A stretch of 64,000 nucleotides of DNA from the NCBI RefSeq assembly GCF_036492245.1, contig NZ_AP025286.1, positions 1,178,001 to 1,242,000 on the forward strand. Direction: 5' to 3'. Shown here piece by piece: positions 1 to 7,385 of the stretch. Each line of letters starts with the position of its first letter. Positions within the stretch are counted from its first letter, which is position 1. The DNA comes from Treponema bryantii (GTDB taxonomy: Bacteria > Spirochaetota > Spirochaetia > Treponematales > Treponemataceae). The notes beneath the pieces were generated by a model, which had not been told where the DNA came from, did not search any database, and saw only the letters and a list, made by a program, of their open reading frames with translations. The position numbers and the translations under genes are program-made.

Positions 1-114
1 TATGACGCAACAAACCGTTTTTACCAGGCGCTCGGCTTTAAGGAGTTTGAAGTTTTCCCGATGCTTTGGGATGAAGCAAATCCGTGCCAGATTTATGTAA
101 TGGGATTAAAATAA
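1..114 (+). CDS. GNAT-type acetyltransferase, C-terminal end (partial)
   Basis: Only the last 37 codons are inside the window. They end with the pattern N-x-FYxxLGF followed by a short strand, which is the usual C-terminus of GNAT N-acetyltransferases (the residues after the acetyl-CoA site). The stop codon overlaps the ATG of the next gene by one base, so the two are probably co-transcribed. The substrate cannot be told from this fragment. Confidence 0.6.
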   Translation, partial: YDATNRFYQALGFKEFEVFPMLWDEANPCQIYVMGLK

Positions 115-1238
115 TGAAGCAGCTTTTTACAATTGATTTAAAAAATTATGGCGCAGACTGGAAGCGTTCAAGACGCGATTCTGCTCGTGCAATTATTCAT
201 ATTGGAGATGATAAACTCGCCCTTGTTTATGCAACTAAGCTTGGTTATTACAAATTTCCAGGTGGTGGTATTCATGAGGGAGAAGACAAGATTGCAGCAT
301 TGGCTCGTGAAGTACAGGAAGAAGTAGGGCTTGTTCTTGTGCCGGAAAGTGTGCGAGAGTTTGGCGTGGCTTCCCGTTATCAGAAATCCGGGCTGGCTGA
401 AAATACGGTGTTTATTCAAGATAATTTTTATTATGAGTGTGATGTAGAACACGACGAGAACGGAAATCTCAAAATCATCAGCCAGAACCTGGACGCCTAC
501 GAAGACGAAGCTGGTTTTGAACTTCGCATAGTCTCTATAAAAGAAGCGGCACTTGCAAACCGCCAGTATCGCGACACAAACGATTTTAATATTGCAATGA
601 TTGCACGGGATGCACGGGTACTCGAAATGATGGCAGGTGTGAAGTCGGAGCCTTCACGCTGTATGGCAGAGCTTTTGCTCGAAGAAGGGGTAAAGAAAAA
701 TCCTGGTCCGTGGCGCGAACACAGTTATGCGGTTGCTCGGGCGGCGGAAAAAATTGCGCGGGCAGTAAATCAGAATTGCAGTGAAGATAAAATGAATCCA
801 GACCTTGCATATGTTTACGGCCTTCTTCATGATATCGGCCGCCAGGAAGGACACACTTATATCGCCCACGTTTACGATGGTTATCATTTTCTGCTGTCAT
901 TCGGTTATGAAAAAGCCGCTCAAATCTGCCTGACTCATTCTTTTAATCTCCAGATTACAGATGATTATATTGGAAAAGTCGATATTTCTGATGTGCAGAT
1001 GGAAGAAATCAAAAGTCTTCTTGCAGCCGCCGTATACGACGATTATGATCGTCTGATTCAGATTCTGGATGCTACCTGCGGTGCAGACGGCACTCTTAAT
1101 CTTGAAGACCGCATGAACGACGTAAAAGCGCGGTACGGCTATTATCCTCAGGGTAAGTGGGATAAAAACTTTGAACTTAAAGCCTACTTCGAAAAGCTAG
1201 CCGGCCGCGAGTATTACGAAATCATTTCACCTCAATAA
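114..1238 (+). CDS. NUDIX hydrolase fused to HD-domain phosphohydrolase
   Basis: This is a two-domain protein of 374 residues. Residues about 20-160 form a NUDIX domain with a full NUDIX box at about 50-72 (GG-x4-E-x7-REVQEEVG), which binds Mg2+ and hydrolyses nucleoside diphosphates linked to another moiety. Residues about 195-330 form an HD domain with a first His near 203 and the His-Asp pair near 239-240 in a HDIG motif. The start was set at the ATG at 114, which overlaps the previous stop; an upstream GTG at 84 would lie inside that gene. Both halves look catalytically intact. A housecleaning role on nucleotides is inferred, and the real substrate is unknown. The HD half resembles stand-alone HDIG hydrolases. 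Confidence 0.8.
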   Translation: MKQLFTIDLKNYGADWKRSRRDSARAIIHIGDDKLALVYATKLGYYKFPGGGIHEGEDKIAALAREVQEEVGLVLVPESVREFGVASRYQKSGLAENTVFIQDNFYYECDVEHDENGNLKIISQNLDAYEDEAGFELRIVSIKEAALANRQYRDTNDFNIAMIARDARVLEMMAGVKSEPSRCMAELLLEEGVKKNPGPWREHSYAVARAAEKIARAVNQNCSEDKMNPDLAYVYGLLHDIGRQEGHTYIAHVYDGYHFLLSFGYEKAAQICLTHSFNLQITDDYIGKVDISDVQMEEIKSLLAAAVYDDYDRLIQILDATCGADGTLNLEDRMNDVKARYGYYPQGKWDKNFELKAYFEKLAGREYYEIISPQ

Positions 1239-2487
1239 CCCGTATCGCAAAATTGTCATCGGCAATACAAATTTCCCCGGTGGCAATTACTTTTCCGGCG
1301 CGGATAATCAGTGAGGGATCACCGGCACGCTGCTTCAAGGTGATGTATGAGCCCTGGTGCAGTGCTGCGATTTCTTCCTTCTTCAATGACGCGCTTCCGA
1401 GCTGAATCGAGATATAATCTTTTTCGGTATATTCGATTTCTGAAAGCTGTGTTGTTTCTGCAATCTCAATTCCAAAGAGTTCATCAATGCTCACGGTCTT
1501 ACCGGTATGAATTACACGGTTTTCGTACACAACATCAAGGGCTTCTGTTTCTTTTTTTTCGAGAATCAAAATTTTTCCAGGTTCTAGTTCAACGTTCTCA
1601 GGATTGAAACGTCCGAGCTCTATAAAAACATTGTCCGGAGAGTCTTTCTTTTTGATGTTTTTGAGATTTTGAAATTTAATTTTGCCCGGAATAAAATTAT
1701 TAAACCAGCCGTTCTGTAACAGGTCGTCTATAACTGTGTCGCTGAGCTGAATGTTTATCCAGCCCTCTGTACCGTCCACTTTTCCAGTGAGTCCAAGAAG
1801 AAGCATCATTCGGTTTTCTTCCTGACGGATCAGATTTGTATTTGCAGAAGCTGTAACCTTGTCTGTTATCAGCCCAGTCTTTTCATTAAGCACTTTGCAA
1901 ATCTTACTAAGAAAATAATTCTTAAAAACATCAAGGTCAAAATCTGTAATTACCTCATGCTTTGAAAAATCCTGTTTCATAAGAACTTTTGCTATCTGCG
2001 GGTCAACTTCAATTGTAAAGCCTCTGTTCGCGAAATCAAAATCATAGAAAAAGCAGTTCTTTGGAATGGAGCGCAAAAACTCAATGTTCACCATTTGATC
2101 TACCATTCCAACGCTGAACTCGCAGCGGCCATTCAAAAGCGCTGTAAATTCCTGATTGATTGCTTTACAGATATCATCTCCAAGGATTGCGAGTGTACGG
2201 TGCATTGCTCGTGAATATCTGTCTGGCTGACGGAAGTTGTAAACCTTTATCGTCTTTCCGCTTACATCCTGACTCAATGGAATCTCGCCATTCATAAGGC
2301 TTTCTACTTCGAGACCAAAGATTTCAGCAAGTATCGGCAGAACAGTAACATCAGGGCAGCCTTCGCCGCGTTCCCATTTTGAAACTGCTTTATCTGTAAC
2401 ATTGCATTTTTCTGCAAGTTCCTTCTGAGTGAGACCTTTTCTTGTTCTCATTTCATAAATCAATAATCCAGTTTTCTGTGCGTTCAT
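1222..2487 (-). CDS. XRE-family HTH domain fused to FliM/FliN-like motor-switch body
   Basis: The protein has 421 residues. Residues 6-65 are a typical XRE/Cro helix-turn-helix (GLTQKELAEK and a recognition helix ending in SKWERG). Residues about 78-280 match the FliM core: the NFRQPDRYS segment at 84-92 corresponds to the conserved F-R-R-P-D-R-x-S motif of FliM, followed by the V-x-x-VDQ and EFLRSIP region at about 126-142. Two SpoA (surface presentation of antigens) modules follow at about 286-345 and 355-420; the second closely resembles FliN (ELG-like start, GD-P, GE-x-x-x-DDNF, RV at the end). The CheY-binding N-terminus of FliM is replaced by the HTH. A GGAG Shine-Dalgarno lies just before the ATG at 2487; a longer reading frame exists but crosses a hairpin. 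The last 17 bases overlap the convergent NUDIX-HD gene. Function is not established. Confidence 0.8.
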   Translation of the reverse strand: MNAQKTGLLIYEMRTRKGLTQKELAEKCNVTDKAVSKWERGEGCPDVTVLPILAEIFGLEVESLMNGEIPLSQDVSGKTIKVYNFRQPDRYSRAMHRTLAILGDDICKAINQEFTALLNGRCEFSVGMVDQMVNIEFLRSIPKNCFFYDFDFANRGFTIEVDPQIAKVLMKQDFSKHEVITDFDLDVFKNYFLSKICKVLNEKTGLITDKVTASANTNLIRQEENRMMLLLGLTGKVDGTEGWINIQLSDTVIDDLLQNGWFNNFIPGKIKFQNLKNIKKKDSPDNVFIELGRFNPENVELEPGKILILEKKETEALDVVYENRVIHTGKTVSIDELFGIEIAETTQLSEIEYTEKDYISIQLGSASLKKEEIAALHQGSYITLKQRAGDPSLIIRAGKVIATGEICIADDNFAIRVIEVK

Positions 2488-2540
2488 ATTTTCTCCTGAG
2501 TAAGCCCGCTGGCGGGCGGTGATAAATAGCAAAGCGTTAA

Positions 2541-2562
2541 AAAAATTGCGCAAGCAATTTTT
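2541..2562 (-). promoter_or_regulatory. Hairpin with U-run in leader of the XRE-FliM gene
   Basis: There is a 9-bp perfect inverted repeat (AAAAATTGC / GCAATTTTT, loop GCAA) followed on the reverse strand by a T run. It lies about 55 bases before the start of the XRE-FliM gene, with a second small GC-rich hairpin (GCCCGC/GCGGGC) closer to the start. It looks like an intrinsic terminator placed in a 5' leader, so attenuation is possible. No upstream reverse-strand gene would need terminating here. Confidence 0.35.
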
Positions 2563-2724
2563 AGCTTTACCATTTTTTTGTGTTTCTGCCGGCATCTGAC
2601 ATTGTAATATTAGCACAGTATTTTGGGCTTGTAACCCGACGTGTGGTTTATCTGAGTAGAATTTTCAGTAGAGTTTAGTGAAATAATTTTGAAATAACAC
2701 TATTCCGTAGAGTTTTTTTTGTGA

Positions 2725-2730
2725 TATAAT
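2725..2730 (+). promoter_or_regulatory. -10 box 6 bases before the DUF2087 start (leaderless candidate)
   Basis: TATAAT preceded by TGA (extended -10) ends 6 bases before the ATG at 2737. No Shine-Dalgarno is present, so transcription would begin at or next to the A of the start codon. The -35 region is weak. Confidence 0.5.
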
Positions 2731-2736
2731 GACTTT

Positions 2737-3009
2737 ATGGAAAATGTTGAAAATTTAAAAACAATTGTCAATTCTGATGGCATTATAATCCGATGGCCAA
2801 AAAAGAAAGAAGAAAAACGGGCAGTTCTTGAATATCTTATTACTAAATTTGAAAAAGGCTGTAAGTATTCTGAACTTGAAGTCAATATGATTATCAAAAA
2901 GTGGCATTCCTTCGGTGATCATTCGCTTTTACGTCGTGAGCTTTATGATGCTTTTTTAATGGATCGTTCTCCAGATTGTTCTGAATACTGGGTGCACGAA
3001 ACTGAATAA
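2737..3009 (+). CDS. DUF2087 domain protein
   Basis: A 90-residue protein, nearly all of it the DUF2087 domain. The recognisable parts are the RWPKKKEEK start, the EYLITKFE helix, the SELEVN and WH-x-FGDHSLLRREL core, and the MDR-x-x-DCSEYW end. In other bacteria this domain is found alone or at the C-terminus of ArsR/HTH-type transcriptional regulators and is thought to be winged-helix-like. Here it stands alone. The gene seems to be transcribed from a promoter abutting its start codon. A small DNA- or protein-binding regulator is the best guess; no target can be named. It sits 13 bases before the phosphodiesterase gene, which has its own strong Shine-Dalgarno. Confidence 0.75.
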   Translation: MENVENLKTIVNSDGIIIRWPKKKEEKRAVLEYLITKFEKGCKYSELEVNMIIKKWHSFGDHSLLRRELYDAFLMDRSPDCSEYWVHETE

Positions 3010-3022
3010 CTGGAGGAGAGTT

Positions 3023-4024
3023 ATGAAAAAAATTAAAATTATTGGTTGCTGTCTGTCAGCTGTTTTTGCGTTCTTTGTGATTATCAATATAATTCCTGCA
3101 AAGAAATTTAATTCAGAAAATGTTTTTATAAATCATAATCCTGGAAAACCGATGCTTGCAGCTCATCGTGGCGGAGCTATTACCAGTCCGGAAAATACAT
3201 TGATGGCATACCGTAATGCAGTTGCTTCATATGATATTGATATTGTTGAATCTGATATCTGGATTACAAAAGACGGAAAAATAGTTTTTTCTCATGATGG
3301 AACAATCGACAGAATGAGTGATATCAGTCTGTTTGATAATACAAAAGATGAGCATGAGATTGGAGATTATACATTAGACGAATTAAAGGAATTCAATTTT
3401 GGATATGGATTTAAGGATAAAAAAGGAAATTATCCTTATAGGGAACTAGTTACAGTTGATCAGCCGGATAGAAGAGAAGTATTAAAAGAAAGTGGACTTC
3501 AGATTCTTGAAGTAGAATCCTTGTTCAAGGAATTTTATACGACAAAACCAGATTTGTTGTTTATCGTAGAAATAAAAAATGGTGGTGAACAAGGTTTTAA
3601 GGCTGTACAGGCTTTAGATGATTTACTGACGAATAAATATCCAGAATTTAAAAAAAATGTAGTTATTGGTACCTTTCATGATGAAATATCAAAAGATTTG
3701 AGAGAAAATCATCCTGATCTCCTTCGGGGGGCTTCAACAGGAGATGCTTGTCGTTTTATTATTTCACATATTTTTGGGGTAAATATTTTTAGTAAAGCTG
3801 ATTTTGCCTGTCTTCAGATTCCAACTTCTTACAAAGTAAAGGGAGTAAAAATTAGTCTTGATCGAAAAACATTCATAAAACGTGCACATCGTAGGAATAT
3901 TGCGGTTCAATACTGGACCATCAATACAGCAGAAGAAATGCGACAGCTTGCAGCTTTAGGTTGTGATTGTATCATGACTGATGATCCCGAATTATTTGTT
4001 GAAGTTGCAAAGGAATGGAAATAA
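3023..4024 (+). CDS. Glycerophosphodiester phosphodiesterase, membrane-anchored
   Basis: A 333-residue GDPD-family TIM barrel that cleaves glycerophosphodiesters to glycerol-3-phosphate and an alcohol. Residues 5-23 form an N-terminal membrane segment or uncleaved signal, so the enzyme should face the periplasm. The catalytic set is visible: H48-R49 in AHRGG, E76 and D78 in VESDIW, and H91 in FSHDG. The C-terminal barrel end has the usual WTIN and MTDDP motifs. A GGAGGAG ribosome-binding site precedes the ATG. It probably recycles phospholipid head groups. It is not the Treponema GlpQ lipoprotein type, since no lipobox Cys is evident. Confidence 0.87.
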   Translation: MKKIKIIGCCLSAVFAFFVIINIIPAKKFNSENVFINHNPGKPMLAAHRGGAITSPENTLMAYRNAVASYDIDIVESDIWITKDGKIVFSHDGTIDRMSDISLFDNTKDEHEIGDYTLDELKEFNFGYGFKDKKGNYPYRELVTVDQPDRREVLKESGLQILEVESLFKEFYTTKPDLLFIVEIKNGGEQGFKAVQALDDLLTNKYPEFKKNVVIGTFHDEISKDLRENHPDLLRGASTGDACRFIISHIFGVNIFSKADFACLQIPTSYKVKGVKISLDRKTFIKRAHRRNIAVQYWTINTAEEMRQLAALGCDCIMTDDPELFVEVAKEWK

Positions 4025-4038
4025 AAAAAGCTAATTGA

Positions 4039-4044
4039 TATAAT
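4039..4044 (+). promoter_or_regulatory. -10 box 6 bases before the histidine phosphatase start
   Basis: TATAAT (context TTGATATAAT) ends 6 bases before the ATG at 4051. There is no Shine-Dalgarno. Same geometry as the sites at 2725 and 47928. Confidence 0.5.
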
Positions 4045-4050
4045 CGAAAA

Positions 4051-4605
4051 ATGAAAAGTCACATTTACATCACACGTCACGGCGAATCTGTATGGAACGT
4101 TGAAGGAAAAGTTCAGGGAATTACAGATACGCCTCTTACAGAAAAAGGTATTGCTCAGGCTCATGAGCTTGCAAAAAAAATCAAAGAAAGCGGAATAAAG
4201 ATTGATGAAGTAATTCACTCTCCATTAAGTCGTGCTGCTGATACTGCAAAAATTGTTGCGGAAGAAAACGGACTGCCACTCTCAGTTGAACCACGTCTTA
4301 TTGAACAGAACTTCGGGGAATATGAAGGACACGAATGGGAAAAACATCCTGGAGTTTTTCACGAAGCAAAAAAGCAGTTTGCATGTGATTATAATGGTGG
4401 TGAGTCTATGCTCCGCCTTGGTCAGAGAATCTATAACCTTATTGATGAACTTAAAGAGCGCAGTGAAAAAGAAAATAAAACTTTCCTTCTGGTTACTCAC
4501 GGCGGAATTGCCAGAATGTTTCATTCCTATTTCTTTTCAGAAACAAACGAAGAGTTCAGTTCTACAAATATAGATAACTGTGAAGTTAAGGAGTACGAGT
4601 TCTAA
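4051..4605 (+). CDS. Histidine phosphatase family protein (phosphoglycerate mutase-like)
   Basis: 184 residues of the branch-1 histidine phosphatase fold. The RHGES motif places the phospho-accepting His at residue 10, with Arg 9 and Arg 61 (SPLSRA) in the phosphate pocket, Glu 84, and the second catalytic His at residue 150 in THGG. The size and the substitution of the mutase-specific insert suggest a broad phosphatase (such as the CobC or PhoE type) rather than glycolytic phosphoglycerate mutase. It is followed after one base by an HD hydrolase, so a shared role in small phosphoester metabolism is plausible. The true substrate cannot be inferred. Confidence 0.85.
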   Translation: MKSHIYITRHGESVWNVEGKVQGITDTPLTEKGIAQAHELAKKIKESGIKIDEVIHSPLSRAADTAKIVAEENGLPLSVEPRLIEQNFGEYEGHEWEKHPGVFHEAKKQFACDYNGGESMLRLGQRIYNLIDELKERSEKENKTFLLVTHGGIARMFHSYFFSETNEEFSSTNIDNCEVKEYEF

Positions 4606-4606
4606 A

Positions 4607-5221
4607 GTGGCTATTGAAAATTTTCTGGAATCTAAAAATATCCGCCTTGACCAGCAGCTGCGCTTTACAGCTGAAATCGACAAGATGACTTCGATTCTGC
4701 GCCGTACCATGCTGATTGACGGTTCACGCCGCGAAAATGATGCAGAGCATTCCTGGCACATTGCTGTTATGGCTTTGATTTTTGCTGAATATACGGTTGA
4801 ACCGGTTGATATTGCAAGAGCTGTAAAAATGTGCGTCGTTCACGATCTTATAGAAATCTATGCAGGCGATACCTTTGCCTATGATGTCGCAGGAAATCAG
4901 GATAAAGCTGAACGAGAAGCTGCTTCAGCAGACAAACTTTTTGCACAGCTTCCGAAAGAGCAGGGAACAGAAATCCGTTTGCTTTGGGAAGAGTTTGATG
5001 CTATGCAAACACCGGATGCAAAATACGCTGCCTGTATGGATCGCCTTCAGCCGTTCCTTCATAACACATTAACAGAAGGTCATACCTGGGTTGAAAGTGG
5101 AACCTGTCGTTCCTCCGTAGAAAAGCGTATGGCTATCATTAAGAACTTTATGCCTGAAGTTTACAAATGGGTTGAAAAAAATATCGATAACGCAATAGAA
5201 AAAGGCTGGCTAAAAGCTTAG
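4607..5221 (+). CDS. HD-domain hydrolase (YfbR-like)
   Basis: A protein of 204 residues from a GTG start at 4607, one base after the preceding stop codon; an AAGGAG lies 13 bases upstream, which is a rather long spacing, and an in-frame GTG at 4580 is an alternative. HD-fold metal ligands are visible as EHSWH near residues 38-42, VVHD near 69-72 (His-Asp pair) and a later Asp in YAACMDRL. The layout matches the YfbR/HDDC2 group of 5'-deoxynucleotidases. The C-terminal half is all-helical. It lies between a histidine phosphatase and a NUDIX protein, which supports a nucleotide or small phosphate-ester substrate. Confidence 0.78.
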   Translation: MAIENFLESKNIRLDQQLRFTAEIDKMTSILRRTMLIDGSRRENDAEHSWHIAVMALIFAEYTVEPVDIARAVKMCVVHDLIEIYAGDTFAYDVAGNQDKAEREAASADKLFAQLPKEQGTEIRLLWEEFDAMQTPDAKYAACMDRLQPFLHNTLTEGHTWVESGTCRSSVEKRMAIIKNFMPEVYKWVEKNIDNAIEKGWLKA

Positions 5222-5232
5222 TGAGAGGAAAA

Positions 5233-5763
5233 ATGACAGATTTAGAAAAGAAAATTGGTGAAATAAAAGTTGGTTACCCTGACTGCTGCTATCAGGTAGG
5301 TAAGAACTGGTTCCGTTACAGAGCCGCTGCAATTATTATTGAAAACGGATGTATGCTTGCGGTAACAAATCCAACATCGCCTCATTATTATTCTGTAGGC
5401 GGTGGAGTTAATATGAATGAAAAATCAGAAGACTGTGTTGTCCGCGAAGTTCTTGAAGAAACTGGTGCTGCTTATGAAGTGGACCGTCTTGCTGTAGTCT
5501 GTGAAAATCTTTTTCTTGGAAAAGAAGATAGCCTTGATGGGTTTAATTGCCACGTTCTGGAATTCTATTATCTTATGAAAAGCCGTGGTTCAAAAGATGT
5601 TCATTCAGAAAGCTATGGCTGGAATAATGCGAAGGAAGAACTTGTCTGGATTCCAATAGAAAAACTTCCTGAAACAAATATCAAACCAGAGTTTCTGAAA
5701 ACCCGTATTCCTGAAATCTTAAAAAACTGCAGTGTACTTCACATCGTTAATGACGAACGTTAG
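5233..5763 (+). CDS. NUDIX hydrolase
   Basis: 176 residues with a complete NUDIX box at 57-79: G57, E63, R71-E72, E75-E76, G78. ATG 5233 is preferred because AGAGGA sits at suitable spacing; a GTG at 5221 overlaps the previous stop and is possible. The residues around the box (YYSVGGGV) resemble the ADP-ribose or dinucleoside polyphosphate pyrophosphatase type, but specificity cannot be assigned. It is the second NUDIX protein in 5 kb. It converges on the OLD-like gene with no spacer, the two stop codons being adjacent. Confidence 0.83.
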   Translation: MTDLEKKIGEIKVGYPDCCYQVGKNWFRYRAAAIIIENGCMLAVTNPTSPHYYSVGGGVNMNEKSEDCVVREVLEETGAAYEVDRLAVVCENLFLGKEDSLDGFNCHVLEFYYLMKSRGSKDVHSESYGWNNAKEELVWIPIEKLPETNIKPEFLKTRIPEILKNCSVLHIVNDER

Positions 5764-7302
5764 TTAGTTTTTACTCGCAGCCTTTTCTAAGAGTTCAATC
5801 AATTCGCTGTAATTCTTGCGCACTGATTTTCTGTGTGCGTCCTGAATAAACTCCAGTTCATTTCGGAACAATCTGTCTTTTGCAGAAACAGGCATGTATT
5901 GAATGCTTGTTCTTGTATAATAGTGTTCGATACAGCCTTTCGGAAGAATGTAGATTCTTGCTGCTTCAGCTGCTGCAAGAATAAAGGCTGCAAGATTCTT
6001 TATAAGAGGAATTGTCTCTGCTACCTCTTGCGGTAAGCATTCTGCAATCTCATCTCCAACATTATTGATTCCCTGTAAAAGAACTGTTTTATAGGTATCT
6101 ACACTTTCTGCATTTTCATGCTTTTCGCGGAGTTGAGCCAATTTTTCCATAAGCGGCTGCATTTTTGCAGGAATCTTATTTACTTCAAAATATTTATGCA
6201 GTTCCTGAGAAATCCTGATAAGATATCGTTCCAGTCTGAAAATCAGTTTGCTAAGTGTAATTTCCTGTTCAACTTCTTTTTTTGAAAAGATTGTGTTGTA
6301 AAAATCAGCTTGTCTTTCTTTTTGTTTTTCAAGCCAGCCGATAACCCTTTCATCTTCATTAGCAACATCACGAAGCTTGCCGGAAAAAAGAGAATCCAGG
6401 TCTGTTATAATACGGCCATTTGTTCCAAGCAGAGAACAGACTTTACAGAAAACTCCAAGCTCATCTTTTCCTCCCACATCAATAATTCCTGTTCCTGCCG
6501 CACTATATTCATTTTCAATGAAAGTAAGAAGATATGTGAACATCTGCTGATCTGTATAACCTTCCACGAAAATCTGGTTATCAGAAAAAAAGAACTGTTT
6601 GTGGTAAGTATTAAAGCGTGGAAGAAAACGTCGGAACAGGGAATCGTCTTCATCATTTAATTCTTCTATACTTGTGGGCGCTTTATTTACATGACATACA
6701 ACTACACCTGTGAGTTCTTCAGGAGTTCTTAAATCAATATAAAAAGGGGAGTGAGAAATTAAAAAGAACATGCGGCGTGAACTGTGGGAAACTTCCTTCC
6801 TTATTTCATTCATAAAGAAAGTCTGGAACTGAGGGTGAAGGTGCAGTTCTGGTTCATCAATAAAAAGGCAGTCATCCCCGGTAGTATCATAAAGATTTAC
6901 AAGCAGTGAAATGATTTCCCGAAGTCCGTGACATTCTGCATCTTCGAGCATATATTCAACATTCCAGGCTTTATTTTCTACAATCGGAATTAAAGTTCCA
7001 TCAATATCTTCTATAAAGGTAATGGATTTTCCAAACATGCTTGAAAGTACTTTTTCAATCTTTGCACGGATTTTTTCGTTGTTCTTGAGAACCACAATCT
7101 GTTCGCTGTAATTTCTGTCAGATTTAAGAAATCTTACTGAATAACCAGCCTGCTCAAACTGCTGTGCAATATTCTGTGCAAGAAGTGTCTTTCCGCTCCC
7201 GTTTGGTCCGACAATCAGATTTATCTGCGACCAGTTTGTTTTTTTGAAAACGGTCTTTCCCCAGAGAAAAGGAATTTTTACACGTACAGTAACTTCATGC
7301 AT
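5764..7302 (-). CDS. OLD-type AAA ATPase with C-terminal TOPRIM domain
   Basis: 512 residues. The ABC/SMC-like ATPase half has a Walker A at 32-39 (GPNGSGKT), Walker B at about 145-153 (CLFIDEPEL) with the HLHP motif, and an SHS switch at 183-185. The second half begins with the TOPRIM Glu at about 247 (FVEG) and the Asp pair D301-x-D303, so the nuclease site appears complete. This is the architecture of OLD-family nucleases. No UvrD-like helicase (Gabija partner) or reverse transcriptase lies next to it, so it would be a stand-alone class 1 type. Phage defence is a family-based guess. It uses a -10 box placed 6 bases before ATG, without a Shine-Dalgarno. Confidence 0.78.
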   Translation of the reverse strand: MHEVTVRVKIPFLWGKTVFKKTNWSQINLIVGPNGSGKTLLAQNIAQQFEQAGYSVRFLKSDRNYSEQIVVLKNNEKIRAKIEKVLSSMFGKSITFIEDIDGTLIPIVENKAWNVEYMLEDAECHGLREIISLLVNLYDTTGDDCLFIDEPELHLHPQFQTFFMNEIRKEVSHSSRRMFFLISHSPFYIDLRTPEELTGVVVCHVNKAPTSIEELNDEDDSLFRRFLPRFNTYHKQFFFSDNQIFVEGYTDQQMFTYLLTFIENEYSAAGTGIIDVGGKDELGVFCKVCSLLGTNGRIITDLDSLFSGKLRDVANEDERVIGWLEKQKERQADFYNTIFSKKEVEQEITLSKLIFRLERYLIRISQELHKYFEVNKIPAKMQPLMEKLAQLREKHENAESVDTYKTVLLQGINNVGDEIAECLPQEVAETIPLIKNLAAFILAAAEAARIYILPKGCIEHYYTRTSIQYMPVSAKDRLFRNELEFIQDAHRKSVRKNYSELIELLEKAASKN

Positions 7303-7308
7303 GAGTTA

Positions 7309-7314
7309 ATTATA
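7309..7314 (-). promoter_or_regulatory. -10 box 6 bases before the OLD-type gene start
   Basis: On the reverse strand the sequence reads TGATATAAT, then TAACTC, then ATG. No Shine-Dalgarno precedes the start, so the transcript is predicted to be leaderless. Confidence 0.5.
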
Positions 7315-7385
7315 TCATAGCTTTTATCTGATTAAAAATTATTTCTTTACTGTATTACTGTTTTCCATTAGACTGAAATACAATT

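Noticed and set aside
2488-2616. 43-residue N-terminal extension of the XRE-FliM protein
   Set aside because: It runs through two hairpins and starts with no ribosome site, whereas ATG 2487 has GGAG and begins exactly at the HTH.
5764-7302. Gabija system
   Set aside because: The OLD-like gene has no UvrD-type helicase partner on either side.
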